Positions 1-8,938 of a stretch of DNA of 64,000 nucleotides are shown here, in pieces (position 1 is the first letter of the stretch; each line of letters opens with the position of its first letter). The position numbers and the translations under genes were made by a program. The DNA is from Alistipes sp. GTDB taxonomy: Bacteria; Bacteroidota; Bacteroidia; Bacteroidales; Rikenellaceae. The notes below the pieces were generated by a model, which saw only the letters and a program-made list of their open reading frames with translations, was not told the DNA's origin and made no database searches. The DNA is taken from positions 124,001-188,000 of the forward strand of contig NZ_JAHHQJ010000002.1 in the NCBI RefSeq assembly GCF_020026455.1. Direction: 5' to 3'.

Positions 1-2841
1 GTCGGCGTATTCGACGACCAGAATAGCATTCTTGGCCGCCAGTCCGACCAGCATGACGAGCGAGATCTGCATGTAGATATCGTTGACATACAGGCTGCTT
101 ATCAGATGCGCGCCGCCGACGAACAGCACGGCGCCCAGCACGGCCACCGGAACGCTCATCAGGATCGCCAGCGGCAGACCCCACGATTCGTAGAGGGCCG
201 CCAGCGCGAGGAAGACGAACACAAGGGCCAGCACATAGACCATCGCTCCTCCCTTCGCGGCTTTGGCCTGCTGGTAGGAGGTCCCGCTCCACGCCGTGCC
301 GATGTCGTCGGGCAGCACTCCGGCGGCCGTGGCGGTGATCGCATCCATGACGGTCGTCGTCGAGGCCCCTTCCGCAGGGGTCACGGTGAGCGAGACGGAA
401 CGGTAGAGGTTGAACTGCGAGACGTACTCCACACCCACGGTGTCCACCACGTCGACGAGCGACGCCACGGGGACGCTCTCGCCCGAGGCCGAAGTGACGT
501 AGTAGCTCTCCAGCGACCGCCGGTCGAGGCGGTAGTCGGGCGCCGCCTGGATGTAGGTCTGGTAGAGCTTGCCGAAGCGGGTGAAATTGTTGATGTAGCT
601 GCCGCCCAGCAGGGTCGCCAGCTCGCCGTAGAGCGTCCCGAGGTCCACACCGGCGGCCAGTGCCTGCTGCTTGTCGACATGCAGCCGCCGCTGGGGAACT
701 CCGGCGGCAAACGGCGTGGAAACCGCGCCGACAGCGGGATTCCCGCGCAGCGAATCCATCAGCCGCGCGGCGTTTTCCATCAGGTAGGCCGTGCCGCGCC
801 CCTCGAGGTCCTGCACCTCGACCGAGACGCCCGAGGTGACGCCCAGCCCGGGGATCGAAGGCGGAATGAAGGCATAGCATTCGGCCCCCGGGACCGCGAC
901 GTAAAGCTCCCCGGTGAGCCGCCGGGCGATCTGCATGGCCGAGAGCTTGCGGTCTGAGTAGTCGACGAGCTTGACGAAGATGATGCCGCTCGACGTCGAG
1001 GCGATGCCGGCCATCATGTTGAATCCCGCGGCAAACGAGGTCGAGGCGACTTCGGGAAGTGTGCGGATCACGGCGTCGGCATCGGCCATCGCCCGCCGGG
1101 TCACCTGCAGCGACGAGGCTTCGGGGGTCGAGACCATCACCATCACATAGCCCTGATCCTCCTCGGGGAGGAAGCCCGCGGGCAGCTTGCGCCACATGAC
1201 GAAGATCACCCCGAGGAGCACGGCCACGAACAGACCTGTGCGCGCGACATGGCGCATCAGCAAGGGCGTGAAGGCCGTGTAGCGCTCCATCTGCCGTGCG
1301 AACCAGCGGTTGAAGGCGGCGAAGAATCCCCTCTGCGGCGATTCCCGGCGGCGCAGCAGCAGGGCGCAGAGTGCCGGCGAGAGCGTCAGGGCGTTGAAGG
1401 CCGAGAGGAGTACCGAGACGGCGATCGTCACGGAGAAGCGCTGGAACAGCCGCCCCGTGATGCCGTCGGTGAACGACACGGGGACGAATACGGCCAGCAG
1501 CACGACGGTCGTGGCGATGATCGGCGAAGCCACGTTGCGCATGGCCTCCAGCGCCGCCTCGCGGGGTTTGAGTCCCCGTTCGATATTGAGCTGCGCGGCC
1601 TCGACGACGACGATGGCGTCGTCGACCACCAGCCCGATGGCCAGCACCAGTCCCAGCAGCGAGATGATGTTGATGGAGAATCCCAGCAGCGGGAAGAGCG
1701 CGAAGGCGCCGACGAGCGACACGGGGATCGCCACCAGAGGAATGAGCGTCGCGCGCCAGTCCTGGAGGAAGAGGTAGATGATGCACACGACGAGGACGAG
1801 GGCGATGACGAGCGTGCGGAAGATGTCCTTCACGCCGGATTTGATGCTCGTGGTGCCGTCGACGATCAGGGCGGCCCCGATGCCGTCCGGAAACCGATTC
1901 GAGAGGCTCGACATCGCGTCCCTGACCTTGGCGCCCACGGCCACGGCGTTGCTGCCCGGCTGCTGGTAAACGACGATCATGGCCGTCGGGGCGCCCTCGT
2001 AGGAGGAGCTCACGCCATAGGTGCGGCTGCCGAGCGACACCTCGGCAATGTCGCCCAGACGGATCTGCTCGCCCGAGGAGGTGGTGCGCACGACGATGTC
2101 GGCAAACTCCGCGGCCGTGGCGATCTGCGGCGGCATGGTCACCGTGTAGGTGTAGGCCACACCGTCGGGGGCCGGCTCGGCGCCGAACTGCCCCGCGGGA
2201 TAGATGCCGCCCTGCGTCTCGATGGCCGAGGTCACCTCGTCGACGGCGATGCCGTAGTATTTCAGCACGTCGGGCCGCAGCCACACCCGCATGGCGTATT
2301 GGCCCGCGCCCATGATGCTGACCTTGCCCACGCCGTCGATCTTCAGCAGCTCGTTCCGGAGGTTGATGTAGGCGTAATTCGCGAGAAACTCCCCGTCGTA
2401 GCGGCCGTCGCTGTGCAGCGAGTAGACCATTAGGAAGCCCGTCATGGTCTTGCGCGTGGTGACGCCCTGCCGGGTGACCGTCGCGGGGAGTTCGGCCGTA
2501 GCCGTGGCGACGTTGTTCTGGGTGAAGATGGCGTCGAGGTCGGGGTCGGAGCCGATGTCGAAGGAGACCTGCAGGACCATCGACCCGTCGTTGGCCGAGG
2601 TGGACTGCATGTAGAGCATGTCGCTGACACCCATCACGGCTTGGGCCACGGGGGTTGCCACGGCGTTGTCGACCGTCTCGGCATCGGCTCCATCGTAGGA
2701 GGCCGACACCTCCACGACCGGAGGCGTGATGTCGGGGTACTGCTCGATGGGAAGCCCCATGATCGAGATCAGGCCGACGAGCACGATGACGATGGCCAGC
2801 GAAATGGCGAAAATCGGACGCGAAACAAAGAATTTTTCCAT
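1..2841 (-). CDS. RND efflux pump inner-membrane subunit (AcrB/MexB, HAE1 family), 3' end outside window
   Basis: Proton-driven resistance-nodulation-division exporter that works with a periplasmic adaptor and a TolC-type channel. The start is the ATG at 2841, where the protein begins MEKFFVSRPIFA, the usual N-terminal first helix of HAE1 pumps. About 947 codons are visible, so roughly 100 residues are missing of the usual 1040-1060. The fourth membrane helix carries the proton-relay Asp-Asp pair in LVVDDAIVVVE, and the second repeat ends in the window with LAAKNAILVVEYAD, the equivalent C-terminal helix motif. The adaptor gene ends 4 bases upstream, so the two form an operon. Substrate cannot be told from sequence. 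No TolC gene is adjacent in the visible part; it may lie beyond the left edge. Confidence 0.95.
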   Translation of the reverse strand, partial: MEKFFVSRPIFAISLAIVIVLVGLISIMGLPIEQYPDITPPVVEVSASYDGADAETVDNAVATPVAQAVMGVSDMLYMQSTSANDGSMVLQVSFDIGSDPDLDAIFTQNNVATATAELPATVTRQGVTTRKTMTGFLMVYSLHSDGRYDGEFLANYAYINLRNELLKIDGVGKVSIMGAGQYAMRVWLRPDVLKYYGIAVDEVTSAIETQGGIYPAGQFGAEPAPDGVAYTYTVTMPPQIATAAEFADIVVRTTSSGEQIRLGDIAEVSLGSRTYGVSSSYEGAPTAMIVVYQQPGSNAVAVGAKVRDAMSSLSNRFPDGIGAALIVDGTTSIKSGVKDIFRTLVIALVLVVCIIYLFLQDWRATLIPLVAIPVSLVGAFALFPLLGFSINIISLLGLVLAIGLVVDDAIVVVEAAQLNIERGLKPREAALEAMRNVASPIIATTVVLLAVFVPVSFTDGITGRLFQRFSVTIAVSVLLSAFNALTLSPALCALLLRRRESPQRGFFAAFNRWFARQMERYTAFTPLLMRHVARTGLFVAVLLGVIFVMWRKLPAGFLPEEDQGYVMVMVSTPEASSLQVTRRAMADADAVIRTLPEVASTSFAAGFNMMAGIASTSSGIIFVKLVDYSDRKLSAMQIARRLTGELYVAVPGAECYAFIPPSIPGLGVTSGVSVEVQDLEGRGTAYLMENAARLMDSLRGNPAVGAVSTPFAAGVPQRRLHVDKQQALAAGVDLGTLYGELATLLGGSYINNFTRFGKLYQTYIQAAPDYRLDRRSLESYYVTSASGESVPVASLVDVVDTVGVEYVSQFNLYRSVSLTVTPAEGASTTTVMDAITATAAGVLPDDIGTAWSGTSYQQAKAAKGGAMVYVLALVFVFLALAALYESWGLPLAILMSVPVAVLGAVLFVGGAHLISSLYVNDIYMQISLVMLVGLAAKNAILVVEYAD

Positions 2842-2845
2842 GGCA

Positions 2846-3976
2846 CTACCTCGTTTCGAAACCACTCTCCGCGCGTTCGGGAATCACCTTCGCTCCGTCG
2901 CGCAGTTTCTGCCGCCCGGCGACCACGACCCGTTCGCCCCGTTCGAGCCCCTCGTCGATGCACCACATCGCACCGTAGGTGTCGCCCGGGACGACACGGC
3001 GGTAGCGCACCGTGCTGTCGGGCCCCACGACCCAGACCGAACTGACGTTCTGCGTCCGGCTCACGGCCTGCTGGGGCACGACGACGCGCGGCAGCACGGG
3101 GCCCACGCTGGCCTCGACGCGGGCAAACTGACCGGGTTTCAGGCTCTTGTCGGGATTGGGAAACATCACCACCACCACGAGCGTCCCTGTGGTCGACGAG
3201 ACATCCCGTCGCGTGTAGTCGTAGACTCCTCCGAGCGGGTAGGTCGAGCCGTCGGCCAGCACGAGGCAGATGTCCGACAACAGTCCTTCGTTGTCGTAGA
3301 TCGAAGTGCGGGGACCGGCATGGCGCAGGTACTGCACCATGGGAATGGCCACGTCGACCGTCAGCGTATCGATGTTCGACACACTCGTCAGCACGTTGAA
3401 CTGCGTGCCGGGACCCACATAGTCGCCCACGTGCGCCTTCGTGCAGGCGACAATGCCGTCGATCGGCGAGCGCAGCTCGGTGTATCCCACATTCATCCGG
3501 GCACTGCGCAGCGCCTGTTCGGCCGAGCGCACCGAGGCCTCGGCGGCCTTCCATTGGGCCGTGTACTGGTCCAGCTGCGACTGGCTGATGGCCTCGATGC
3601 GCGCCAGCGGCACGGCGCGGTCGTGGTTGTTGCGGGCCTCGAGTTCCTGTGCCCGGGCCGATTCGAGTTCGGCTTCGGCCGCCAGCATCGAGGTCGACAG
3701 CTGGTCGGGGTCGATGGTGAACAGCAGCTGCCCTCGCCGCACGGGCATGCCGTCGCCGTATTGTTTCGACGAGAGGTAGCCGTTCACGCGCGGCTGGATC
3801 ACGGCCTCGAAGCGGCTCGCCAGATAACCGATGAAACGCATGCGGTAGGGTATGCTGTCGACGGCGGCTTCGGCCACCTCGACCCGCAGGGGAGGTGGCA
3901 CCTGTTTCGGCGCATGCCGCGCGCAGCCGGCCAGGAGCGCGGCGAAGAGGCATGCGGAGGGGAAAATTCGGTTCAT
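2846..3976 (-). CDS. RND efflux periplasmic adaptor (membrane fusion lipoprotein)
   Basis: 376-residue adaptor that links the RND pump to an outer-membrane channel. The N-terminus is a lipoprotein signal with lipobox LAGC (Cys18), so it is probably anchored in the inner membrane. After it come a short beta strand, a lipoyl half-motif (residues about 50-75), a helical hairpin (about 85-150), the second lipoyl half (about 165-185), then beta-barrel and membrane-proximal domains. The sequence IDGIVACTKAHVGDYV is the classic second lipoyl strand of AcrA-like proteins. It is first in a two-gene operon with the pump (4-base gap). Its start is divergent from the small histone-like gene at 4140, so the 163-base space between them must hold both promoters. 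Confidence 0.93.
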   Translation of the reverse strand: MNRIFPSACLFAALLAGCARHAPKQVPPPLRVEVAEAAVDSIPYRMRFIGYLASRFEAVIQPRVNGYLSSKQYGDGMPVRRGQLLFTIDPDQLSTSMLAAEAELESARAQELEARNNHDRAVPLARIEAISQSQLDQYTAQWKAAEASVRSAEQALRSARMNVGYTELRSPIDGIVACTKAHVGDYVGPGTQFNVLTSVSNIDTLTVDVAIPMVQYLRHAGPRTSIYDNEGLLSDICLVLADGSTYPLGGVYDYTRRDVSSTTGTLVVVVMFPNPDKSLKPGQFARVEASVGPVLPRVVVPQQAVSRTQNVSSVWVVGPDSTVRYRRVVPGDTYGAMWCIDEGLERGERVVVAGRQKLRDGAKVIPERAESGFETR

Positions 3977-4097
3977 AAGGGTATGTTTTACCCCTCGGGA
4001 ACGACAAAAAACGTACCGTCAGCCCCTTGAAACGGGGTTTTTCCGGCAAAATAAACGGTTTTTCCAGCTCCGAACGATGTTGTTTAGAATATTTTTA

Positions 4098-4105
4098 TAT
4101 CTTTG
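4098..4105 (+). promoter_or_regulatory. Bacteroidetes -7 promoter box for the histone-like gene
   Basis: TATCTTTG matches the TANNTTTG -7 element and lies 34 bases before the ATG at 4140. A TTG at 4080 is only 15 bases upstream of the box, shorter than the usual 19-21, so the -33 element is uncertain. Confidence 0.6.
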
Positions 4106-4139
4106 CGTTGATAACAAACCCATTTAATAAAATAAAGCT

Positions 4140-4313
4140 ATGAAAGAATTAGTAGAAAAGATCAACGCAGAGTTTGAGGTATTTGCAGCCAACGCAGCAG
4201 CCCAGGTAGAGAAGAACAACAAGGCTGCCGGTACGCGTGCCCGCAAATCGGCTCTCGAAATTTCGAAACTGATGAAGGAGTTCCGCAAGGTTTCCGTCGA
4301 AGCTTCCAAATAA
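4140..4313 (+). CDS. histone H1-like small basic protein (Hc1-type)
   Basis: 57-residue, Lys/Ala-rich protein starting MKELVEKINAEFEVFA. It resembles the short H1-like proteins (Pfam Hc1 family) that Bacteroidetes carry, which are predicted to bind DNA non-specifically and compact the nucleoid. The N-terminal half looks like an amphipathic helix with acidic and aliphatic residues; the C-terminal half carries clusters such as KNNKAAGTRARKSA, a basic DNA-contacting stretch. It stands alone with its own -7 box (4098) and a perfect 17-bp terminator right after the stop, an arrangement usual for an abundant monocistronic message. Function is inferred from composition and family resemblance, not from a catalytic motif. 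Confidence 0.8.
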   Translation: MKELVEKINAEFEVFAANAAAQVEKNNKAAGTRARKSALEISKLMKEFRKVSVEASK

Positions 4314-4326
4314 TCGAGCTCCGCGC

Positions 4327-4364
4327 AACGATAAAGGCTGTCCCAAAGGACAGCCTTTATCGTT
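4327..4364 (+). terminator. Rho-independent terminator of the histone-like gene
   Basis: Perfect 17-bp inverted repeat (4327-4343 and 4348-4364) with a CAAA loop, beginning 14 bases after the stop codon and followed by TTCC. The outer arm ends are A/T pairs, so the hairpin itself supplies a short U tract. Confidence 0.85.
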
Positions 4365-4379
4365 TTCCAATTTGCCGGC

Positions 4380-4640
4380 GCATCTTCACCTTTACCCGCC
4401 CGCGGCACGAACGGGCAACTCGTCCCGTCCGACATGCAATCCATCCGGGTCATCGCGGTGTTATCCGGTACCTTCGAGCCCCTCCGGGTTTATCCGGCTA
4501 ATTTCATTCGGCACATCCATTGACCCGGATCCCTCCGGTGTTATCCGCCCCTCCGGACTCCATCATTTCATCCCCCGGTTTGTCCGCCCCGCACGTCATC
4601 ATTCCATTCGGCTCCCCGGTTATCCGGGCCGCACTTCGTT
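4380..4640. repeat. GC-rich spacer with irregular copies of CCGG-TTATCCGG
   Basis: The roughly 350 bases between the terminator at 4364 and the next gene hold no credible coding frame. TTATCCGG or a close variant occurs at 4461, 4490, 4541, about 4580 and 4620, mostly preceded by CCGG or CCCGG, and three copies are followed by TTCATTCGG or TTCGTTCGG. Spacing is irregular (29, 51, 39, 40 bases). The two flanking genes converge on this spacer. Function unknown. Confidence 0.55.
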
Positions 4641-4717
4641 CGGGAGGGAGGAGGGGCAATCTACACCTCCGAAAGCAGAAGCGGGCGATGCGCTAAACCA
4701 GCCGCCCGAAAGCGGAC

Positions 4718-6439
4718 CTAAGGTTCGATTCCATACCTCCGGAAGACCTCCAGATCCTCCGGCTGCAGGCCCGTCTTGCGGAAGGGAACGGCTTCGTTGT
4801 GGTCGTTCAGATAGTAGCGCGGCGCCGTGCGGTCGAAATCGGAACTTACGAGCGAGACCTTCGTCGTGAGGAAGCGTCCGCGGATCGAAGCCATGTCGGC
4901 CATCGTGTGAAACAGCGCGTGAGTCGTCGTGGGGGCCATCTCGTTGGCCTCGGCGGCGGCGACCTTTTCGGGGAAACGGTTCCGGTAATCCTCCGAGAAC
5001 CAGGCCAGCGAAGCCACATAGAGCTGATAGGCCGTCGTCGTGGGCGAGGCGTGCAGGAAACGTTCGCGGTCGTCGTCGATCAGGTCCTCGCCGTGGTCCG
5101 CACAGTAGAGCAGGGCCGACGAGGTGCCTTTCAGCGAGCGCAGGTAATCAATGGTCTCCGCGAGGAAATAATCCGTGTAACGGATCGAATTGTCGTAGGC
5201 GTTGACGAGCATCTGACGGTGTTGCAGGGCGATGGCCACGTCCTTGTCGGGCTGGAAATGGGCGAACGAACGCGGATAGCGCTGGTGGTAGCTGAAGTGC
5301 GAGCCGTAGCAGTGGAGTACGAAGAGGAGTTTCTGCGACGTGCTCTGTTCGAGAGCCTTGCGCATCTCGTCGAGCAGCTGCGTGTCGTGGCGCGGCGAGC
5401 GGATGTAGATCACATGTCGGGCGTCGTGGGCCAGGTGGTCGATCATCGCGCCCTGCGGCGACTGGTTGGAGATGAACCACGTGTCGAATCCCGCCTCGTT
5501 GAAGAGTGCCGGGAGCCCCTTGCGGCGGTAGAGCTCCTCGTGTTCGTCGGTGGCGACGGACGAGAGGATCATCGGCACGCTCTTGTGGGTGGTGTTGCTC
5601 TGGGTCAGCAGGTTGCGGAAAACCAACAGGTCGTCGACCCTGGAGAGCAGGGGATTGGTCTCCCGCTCGTAGCCGTAGAGCTGCCAGTTCATCGCGCGCG
5701 ATGCTTCTCCGATGACATACACGTAGACCTCGCGTCCCGGAGCTTCGGCCGTGCGTTCGGCCTCGTAGGTGAAGCCCTCGGAGGTTTTGTGGAAGTTGTA
5801 CGACTTGCGGAACTCCGAGCCGCTCAACCCGAGGTTATAGATAATGTTGACCGGGAAAATCTCGTCGCGCAGCACGTGGCGCTCCTCGCTGACGCGGTAG
5901 GCGGGCCACAGGGCCAGCAGCCCCACGGCGAAGAGCACCGCTCCGGTCAGTCCGATATTCATGCGCGCCGTGCGCGTGATGTAGCGTTTGTGGCCGATCT
6001 CGCGGGCCGCGAGCCACAGCAGCGGCAGGTAGATGGCGCAAACCAGGATCACCGACGGATAGATGTTGCCCAGCAGTTCGCCCGCCTCGCCCGGATTGGT
6101 CGTCAGCAGGTTGGTGAACATGTCCGTGGCGATGATCGAGTTGCCGAACAGATACAGCAGCACGATCTGAAAGGCGCAGAAGAAGATGAACGGGAAGGCC
6201 AGCCAGATCATCACCCCCGAGCGCCGCAGCGCCACGCTCCACATCATGTAGAAACCCAGCGGCATGAGGATCAGCGCCTCATCGGCCCAGACCGAGTAGG
6301 GCTCCGTATTGGCCAGCACACAGTTGGGGATGATCAATGCCACAAAGAAGTAGACGGTCAGCAGCGTCGTGAAGCGGCTGCGGGTTTTGACCGTCCTCCG
6401 GGGAGTTGTCTTATTTGCTTTATTTGGATCGGCTCTCAT
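4718..6439 (-). CDS. phosphoethanolamine transferase, EptA/sulfatase-like superfamily
   Basis: 573-residue inner-membrane enzyme predicted to move phosphoethanolamine from phosphatidylethanolamine to lipid A or another envelope glycan on the periplasmic side. About five membrane helices (roughly 24-44, 55-72, 77-98, 127-146, 160-180) precede an alkaline-phosphatase-fold domain. Metal-ligand Glu is in GEASR (244-248), where family members usually have GESSR or GETSR. The nucleophile Thr is in SNTTHKSVP (281-289). YCADHGEDL carries the Asp-His metal ligands. This class of enzyme lowers surface charge and can give cationic-peptide resistance; the actual acceptor here is not known. It is third in a run with the YtfJ-like and Omp85 genes, 13 bases after the latter. 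Confidence 0.88.
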   Translation of the reverse strand: MRADPNKANKTTPRRTVKTRSRFTTLLTVYFFVALIIPNCVLANTEPYSVWADEALILMPLGFYMMWSVALRRSGVMIWLAFPFIFFCAFQIVLLYLFGNSIIATDMFTNLLTTNPGEAGELLGNIYPSVILVCAIYLPLLWLAAREIGHKRYITRTARMNIGLTGAVLFAVGLLALWPAYRVSEERHVLRDEIFPVNIIYNLGLSGSEFRKSYNFHKTSEGFTYEAERTAEAPGREVYVYVIGEASRAMNWQLYGYERETNPLLSRVDDLLVFRNLLTQSNTTHKSVPMILSSVATDEHEELYRRKGLPALFNEAGFDTWFISNQSPQGAMIDHLAHDARHVIYIRSPRHDTQLLDEMRKALEQSTSQKLLFVLHCYGSHFSYHQRYPRSFAHFQPDKDVAIALQHRQMLVNAYDNSIRYTDYFLAETIDYLRSLKGTSSALLYCADHGEDLIDDDRERFLHASPTTTAYQLYVASLAWFSEDYRNRFPEKVAAAEANEMAPTTTHALFHTMADMASIRGRFLTTKVSLVSSDFDRTAPRYYLNDHNEAVPFRKTGLQPEDLEVFRRYGIEP

Positions 6440-6452
6440 AAAAAAAATCGTC

Positions 6453-7649
6453 TTAAAAGGCCTCGTTGATGCTCAGCAGGAAACCGCTCGTGTTCTTGCC
6501 GAAACCGTAGTCGAGGCGTACGTTCACCCGTTTTTTCAATTCCCACCGGAAGCCTGCGCCGTAGTTGGGCAGCGTTTGCGACCAGTCGAATTGCGACAGC
6601 GAGGGGAAAACATTGCCCGCGCCGCCCCATACCGCACAGCCGATCCGCCTCCAGATGCGCTGGCGCAGCTCGACCTGCACGGTGATCATGTCGTTGTCCG
6701 TGTAGCGGCCCTGATAGTATCCGCGCATCTGCTGGCTGCCGCCCATGCGGGCGAGCATCGGCCACGGAGTGCCGTCGGAGTTGAAGACCGCATACAGATC
6801 CGCAGCCAGAACGCCGCCCTTCCAGACCTGCCGGTAGGCGTCGGCCCGGAACGTGGAACGCCACAGCGTCCGGCCGCAGTTGCCCAGCCCCTTGGGGAAG
6901 AGCGTCTCCTGGAAACTCACGTAGACTCCCCGGTAGGGCCCCGGGATGAAGTCCCGCGAGTCGTATTCCAGAATGGCACCGATGCCCGTGGCCGTGTAGT
7001 GTTGTTTTTCTCCGTGCAAATACTCCGGGCTGGAAAATTTCAGACCTTGCGTGTGTTCGAAACTCACCAGCACTCCGATGTAGGCGTGGGGCAGGAACTC
7101 GTGCAGGTAGCGGCCCTCGACCAGATAGCTCTTTTCGGTGTAGGTACTCTCGGGATTGCAGCGTCCCTCGTTGTAGCCGATGCCCCAGAAACTGCGGGGC
7201 GCCGAAGCGAACATCGCCGTGTAGTTCACACGACGTTTGTTGCGCGAGAAAATGGTGTTCCCCGTCACCCCCAGCGCATAGAAACCCGAGATCGAGACGT
7301 TGCCGAAGATCGAGACGTCCGAGGGCGCCGTGATCGAGTCCGTGCGGTCGAGACGGTAGAGTCCGGCAGCCAGCAGCGCGATGCCGAGATCGGTGTTCTT
7401 CGAGTAGCTGGGCCCTCCGGCGAAGGTGAAATCGATCTTCTTCTCGAAGGTCTTGTCGGAGGTCGACTCCCCGAAATAGTCGACAAAGCGCTTCAGAAAG
7501 GGTTTCTTTCCGGGAGCCGGCGGCGGCAGCGGCGTATAGGAGTAGCTGAGCGAATCACCGTCGGAGGTGCGTATGGCAGCCTCCTGGGCATGCGCCGCGA
7601 GGTGCATGCCTGCACTTATGAGGAGCAGAACGGCTGGGCGTCGCAGCAT
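6453..7649 (-). CDS. Omp85-superfamily outer-membrane barrel with little or no POTRA region
   Basis: 398-residue protein. The start at 7649 is chosen because it begins a clean signal peptide (MLRRPAVLLLISAG, cleaved near HAQ) and sits 7 bases after the stop of the upstream gene; a longer frame to 7715 would overlap that gene and lacks a signal at its end. After the signal only about 70 residues precede the barrel, too few for POTRA domains, which suggests the POTRA-less noNterm branch of Omp85 common in Bacteroidetes. QQMRGYYQGRY near the C-terminal third matches the conserved lid-loop (V)RG(F/Y) motif of BamA/TamA/FhaC. The last residue is Phe, as in most barrel proteins. Possible roles are protein or lipid handling at the outer membrane; the partner is unknown. 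Confidence 0.82.
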   Translation of the reverse strand: MLRRPAVLLLISAGMHLAAHAQEAAIRTSDGDSLSYSYTPLPPPAPGKKPFLKRFVDYFGESTSDKTFEKKIDFTFAGGPSYSKNTDLGIALLAAGLYRLDRTDSITAPSDVSIFGNVSISGFYALGVTGNTIFSRNKRRVNYTAMFASAPRSFWGIGYNEGRCNPESTYTEKSYLVEGRYLHEFLPHAYIGVLVSFEHTQGLKFSSPEYLHGEKQHYTATGIGAILEYDSRDFIPGPYRGVYVSFQETLFPKGLGNCGRTLWRSTFRADAYRQVWKGGVLAADLYAVFNSDGTPWPMLARMGGSQQMRGYYQGRYTDNDMITVQVELRQRIWRRIGCAVWGGAGNVFPSLSQFDWSQTLPNYGAGFRWELKKRVNVRLDYGFGKNTSGFLLSINEAF

Positions 7650-7656
7650 CCGGAGT

Positions 7657-8175
7657 CTATTTGTACTTTTCGATGGTTTCGTAGAAGGCCTCCTTGTCGG
7701 CGTCGGAGAGAACACCCTTGCGCAGGAAGACCAGTTCCCCCTCCTTCGATACGATCATCAGCACAAACTGGTTGTTGCAGTCGCCCAGTCCCCATGCCGT
7801 GCTTAAGATGCGGTTCTGGTCGGCGAGAACCGTGGCGCCGTTCTTGGCCGTGCGTTTCTTGGCCATATTGCGGGCCATGCCGTTGGGAACCATCGGGGCG
7901 TCCTTGAGGTTCATCACGCCGAAGCCGTGGATATTGTCGCTCTCGGCGCGGTGGTTCTGTTCCAGTTCGATGGTGAAATCCTCGTTCTGCTTGTGCCGGT
8001 CGGGATCCACATAGAATATCATCAGGTTCTTTTCTCCGTAGCAGGGGAGTTTGGCCGGCTTGCCGTCTAGGTCGAGGACCTCGACGTTCTGCACTTTGCG
8101 GGGCAGCTCCTGCGCCTGAGCGACCGATGCGGTCAGCGCGAAGGCAGCCAGGATTGCAATCACTTTTATCTTCAT
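7657..8175 (-). CDS. secreted thioredoxin-fold protein, YtfJ-like
   Basis: 172 residues from the ATG at 8175, which begins a textbook signal peptide (MKIKVIAILAAFALTA, cleavage near AQAQ). An upstream in-frame ATG at 8211 would add 12 residues ahead of the signal and is less likely. The mature part has the pattern of the periplasmic YtfJ family: a strand with LDLDGKPAKLPCYGEKN, NLMIFYVDPD, then DQNRILSTAWGLGDCNNQFVLMIVSKEG, as in thioredoxin-fold proteins, but no CxxC motif, so it is not expected to be an ordinary oxidoreductase. First gene of a three-gene run with the Omp85 barrel and the phosphoethanolamine transferase, so a cell-envelope role is likely. Exact function unknown. Confidence 0.7.
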   Translation of the reverse strand: MKIKVIAILAAFALTASVAQAQELPRKVQNVEVLDLDGKPAKLPCYGEKNLMIFYVDPDRHKQNEDFTIELEQNHRAESDNIHGFGVMNLKDAPMVPNGMARNMAKKRTAKNGATVLADQNRILSTAWGLGDCNNQFVLMIVSKEGELVFLRKGVLSDADKEAFYETIEKYK

Positions 8176-8218
8176 TACGTTTCTGGTTTTGTAGGTTTCC
8201 AATGAAAACAAATCGAGG

Positions 8219-8226
8219 CAAAGTTA
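8219..8226 (-). promoter_or_regulatory. -7 promoter box for the YtfJ-like/Omp85/transferase run
   Basis: TAACTTTG on the minus strand, 43 bases before the ATG at 8175. No good -33 TTTG is visible at the expected distance. Confidence 0.5.
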
Positions 8227-8279
8227 CAATATTTCTTCGAAGATGGAGATTGCGAGGGTGTATATTATTGTTCGATAGG

Positions 8280-8693
8280 TCATTTTTTTCGCCCGGACGG
8301 GGCCGAAGCCGGATCGAAGGCATACACTCCGCCGCCCGAAACGATCAGGAAGACATAGATTCCGAGCCACACGTATGCCGGCTCTCCGACGCTGAATCCG
8401 TCCCGGACGAACATCGCAAGAACCCCCAGCGTCAGGACAAGGGCCGCCATGCGCACCCGAATCCCCATGATGAGCAGCACGGCCAGCAGCACCTCGGCGA
8501 GCGTTGCGACGACGAACACGGTCGGCGGATTGAGATCAAGCAACGATGGATATGAATTTATTATCTCGTTGTAGTCCTGTATTTTGCCGATGTTGTGAAA
8601 CAACAGCGAAGCCCCCGCGAACAGCCGCATGTAGAGCACCGCCCAATCCATGCGCGCGTAGCGTCCGATCCAGTCTGAAATCCGTTTTCCCAT
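8280..8693 (-). CDS. DoxX family membrane protein
   Basis: 137-residue protein with four predicted membrane helices, starting MGKRISDWIGRYARMDW. The DoxX/DoxD-type pattern is visible: LYMRLFAGASLLFHNIGKI in the first helix region, then ATLAEVLLAVLLIMG and a third and fourth helix ending VSGGGVYAFDP. DoxX proteins are widespread, poorly defined membrane components, in some bacteria tied to redox or oxidative stress functions. The start at 8693 is used because upstream in-frame codons give low-complexity sequence with no membrane character. It is separated by about 100 bases and a -7 box from the YtfJ-like gene, so probably transcribed separately. Confidence 0.8.
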   Translation of the reverse strand: MGKRISDWIGRYARMDWAVLYMRLFAGASLLFHNIGKIQDYNEIINSYPSLLDLNPPTVFVVATLAEVLLAVLLIMGIRVRMAALVLTLGVLAMFVRDGFSVGEPAYVWLGIYVFLIVSGGGVYAFDPASAPSGRKK

Positions 8694-8795
8694 ACACCGA
8701 CACCCTGCAATTCGCGTTCCGGAAATCGCGCCATCCCCGTGCCGCGACACCTTTTTTCTCCGCCCGGAAGATGCTGCCGACCGGCAGACCCCGAT

Positions 8796-8826
8796 TTTGC
8801 ATCCAGCCGACTTTTTGCTACCTTTG
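8796..8826 (+). promoter_or_regulatory. promoter of the low-molecular-weight phosphatase gene
   Basis: TTTG (8796-8799), 19 bases, TACCTTTG (8819-8826): a full match to the Bacteroidetes primary-sigma consensus. It leaves a leader of about 110 bases before the ATG at 8939, longer than for most genes here. Confidence 0.75.
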
Positions 8827-8938
8827 ACGGTCTCTTCCAAACGGCATCGGGACGCGCAACCGGACAGACGGACGACAAACCGCCCTTTTCCGGCCTGCAC
8901 CGGGTGCCGATCCGAACGAGATCCCAAATTCGGACCTT

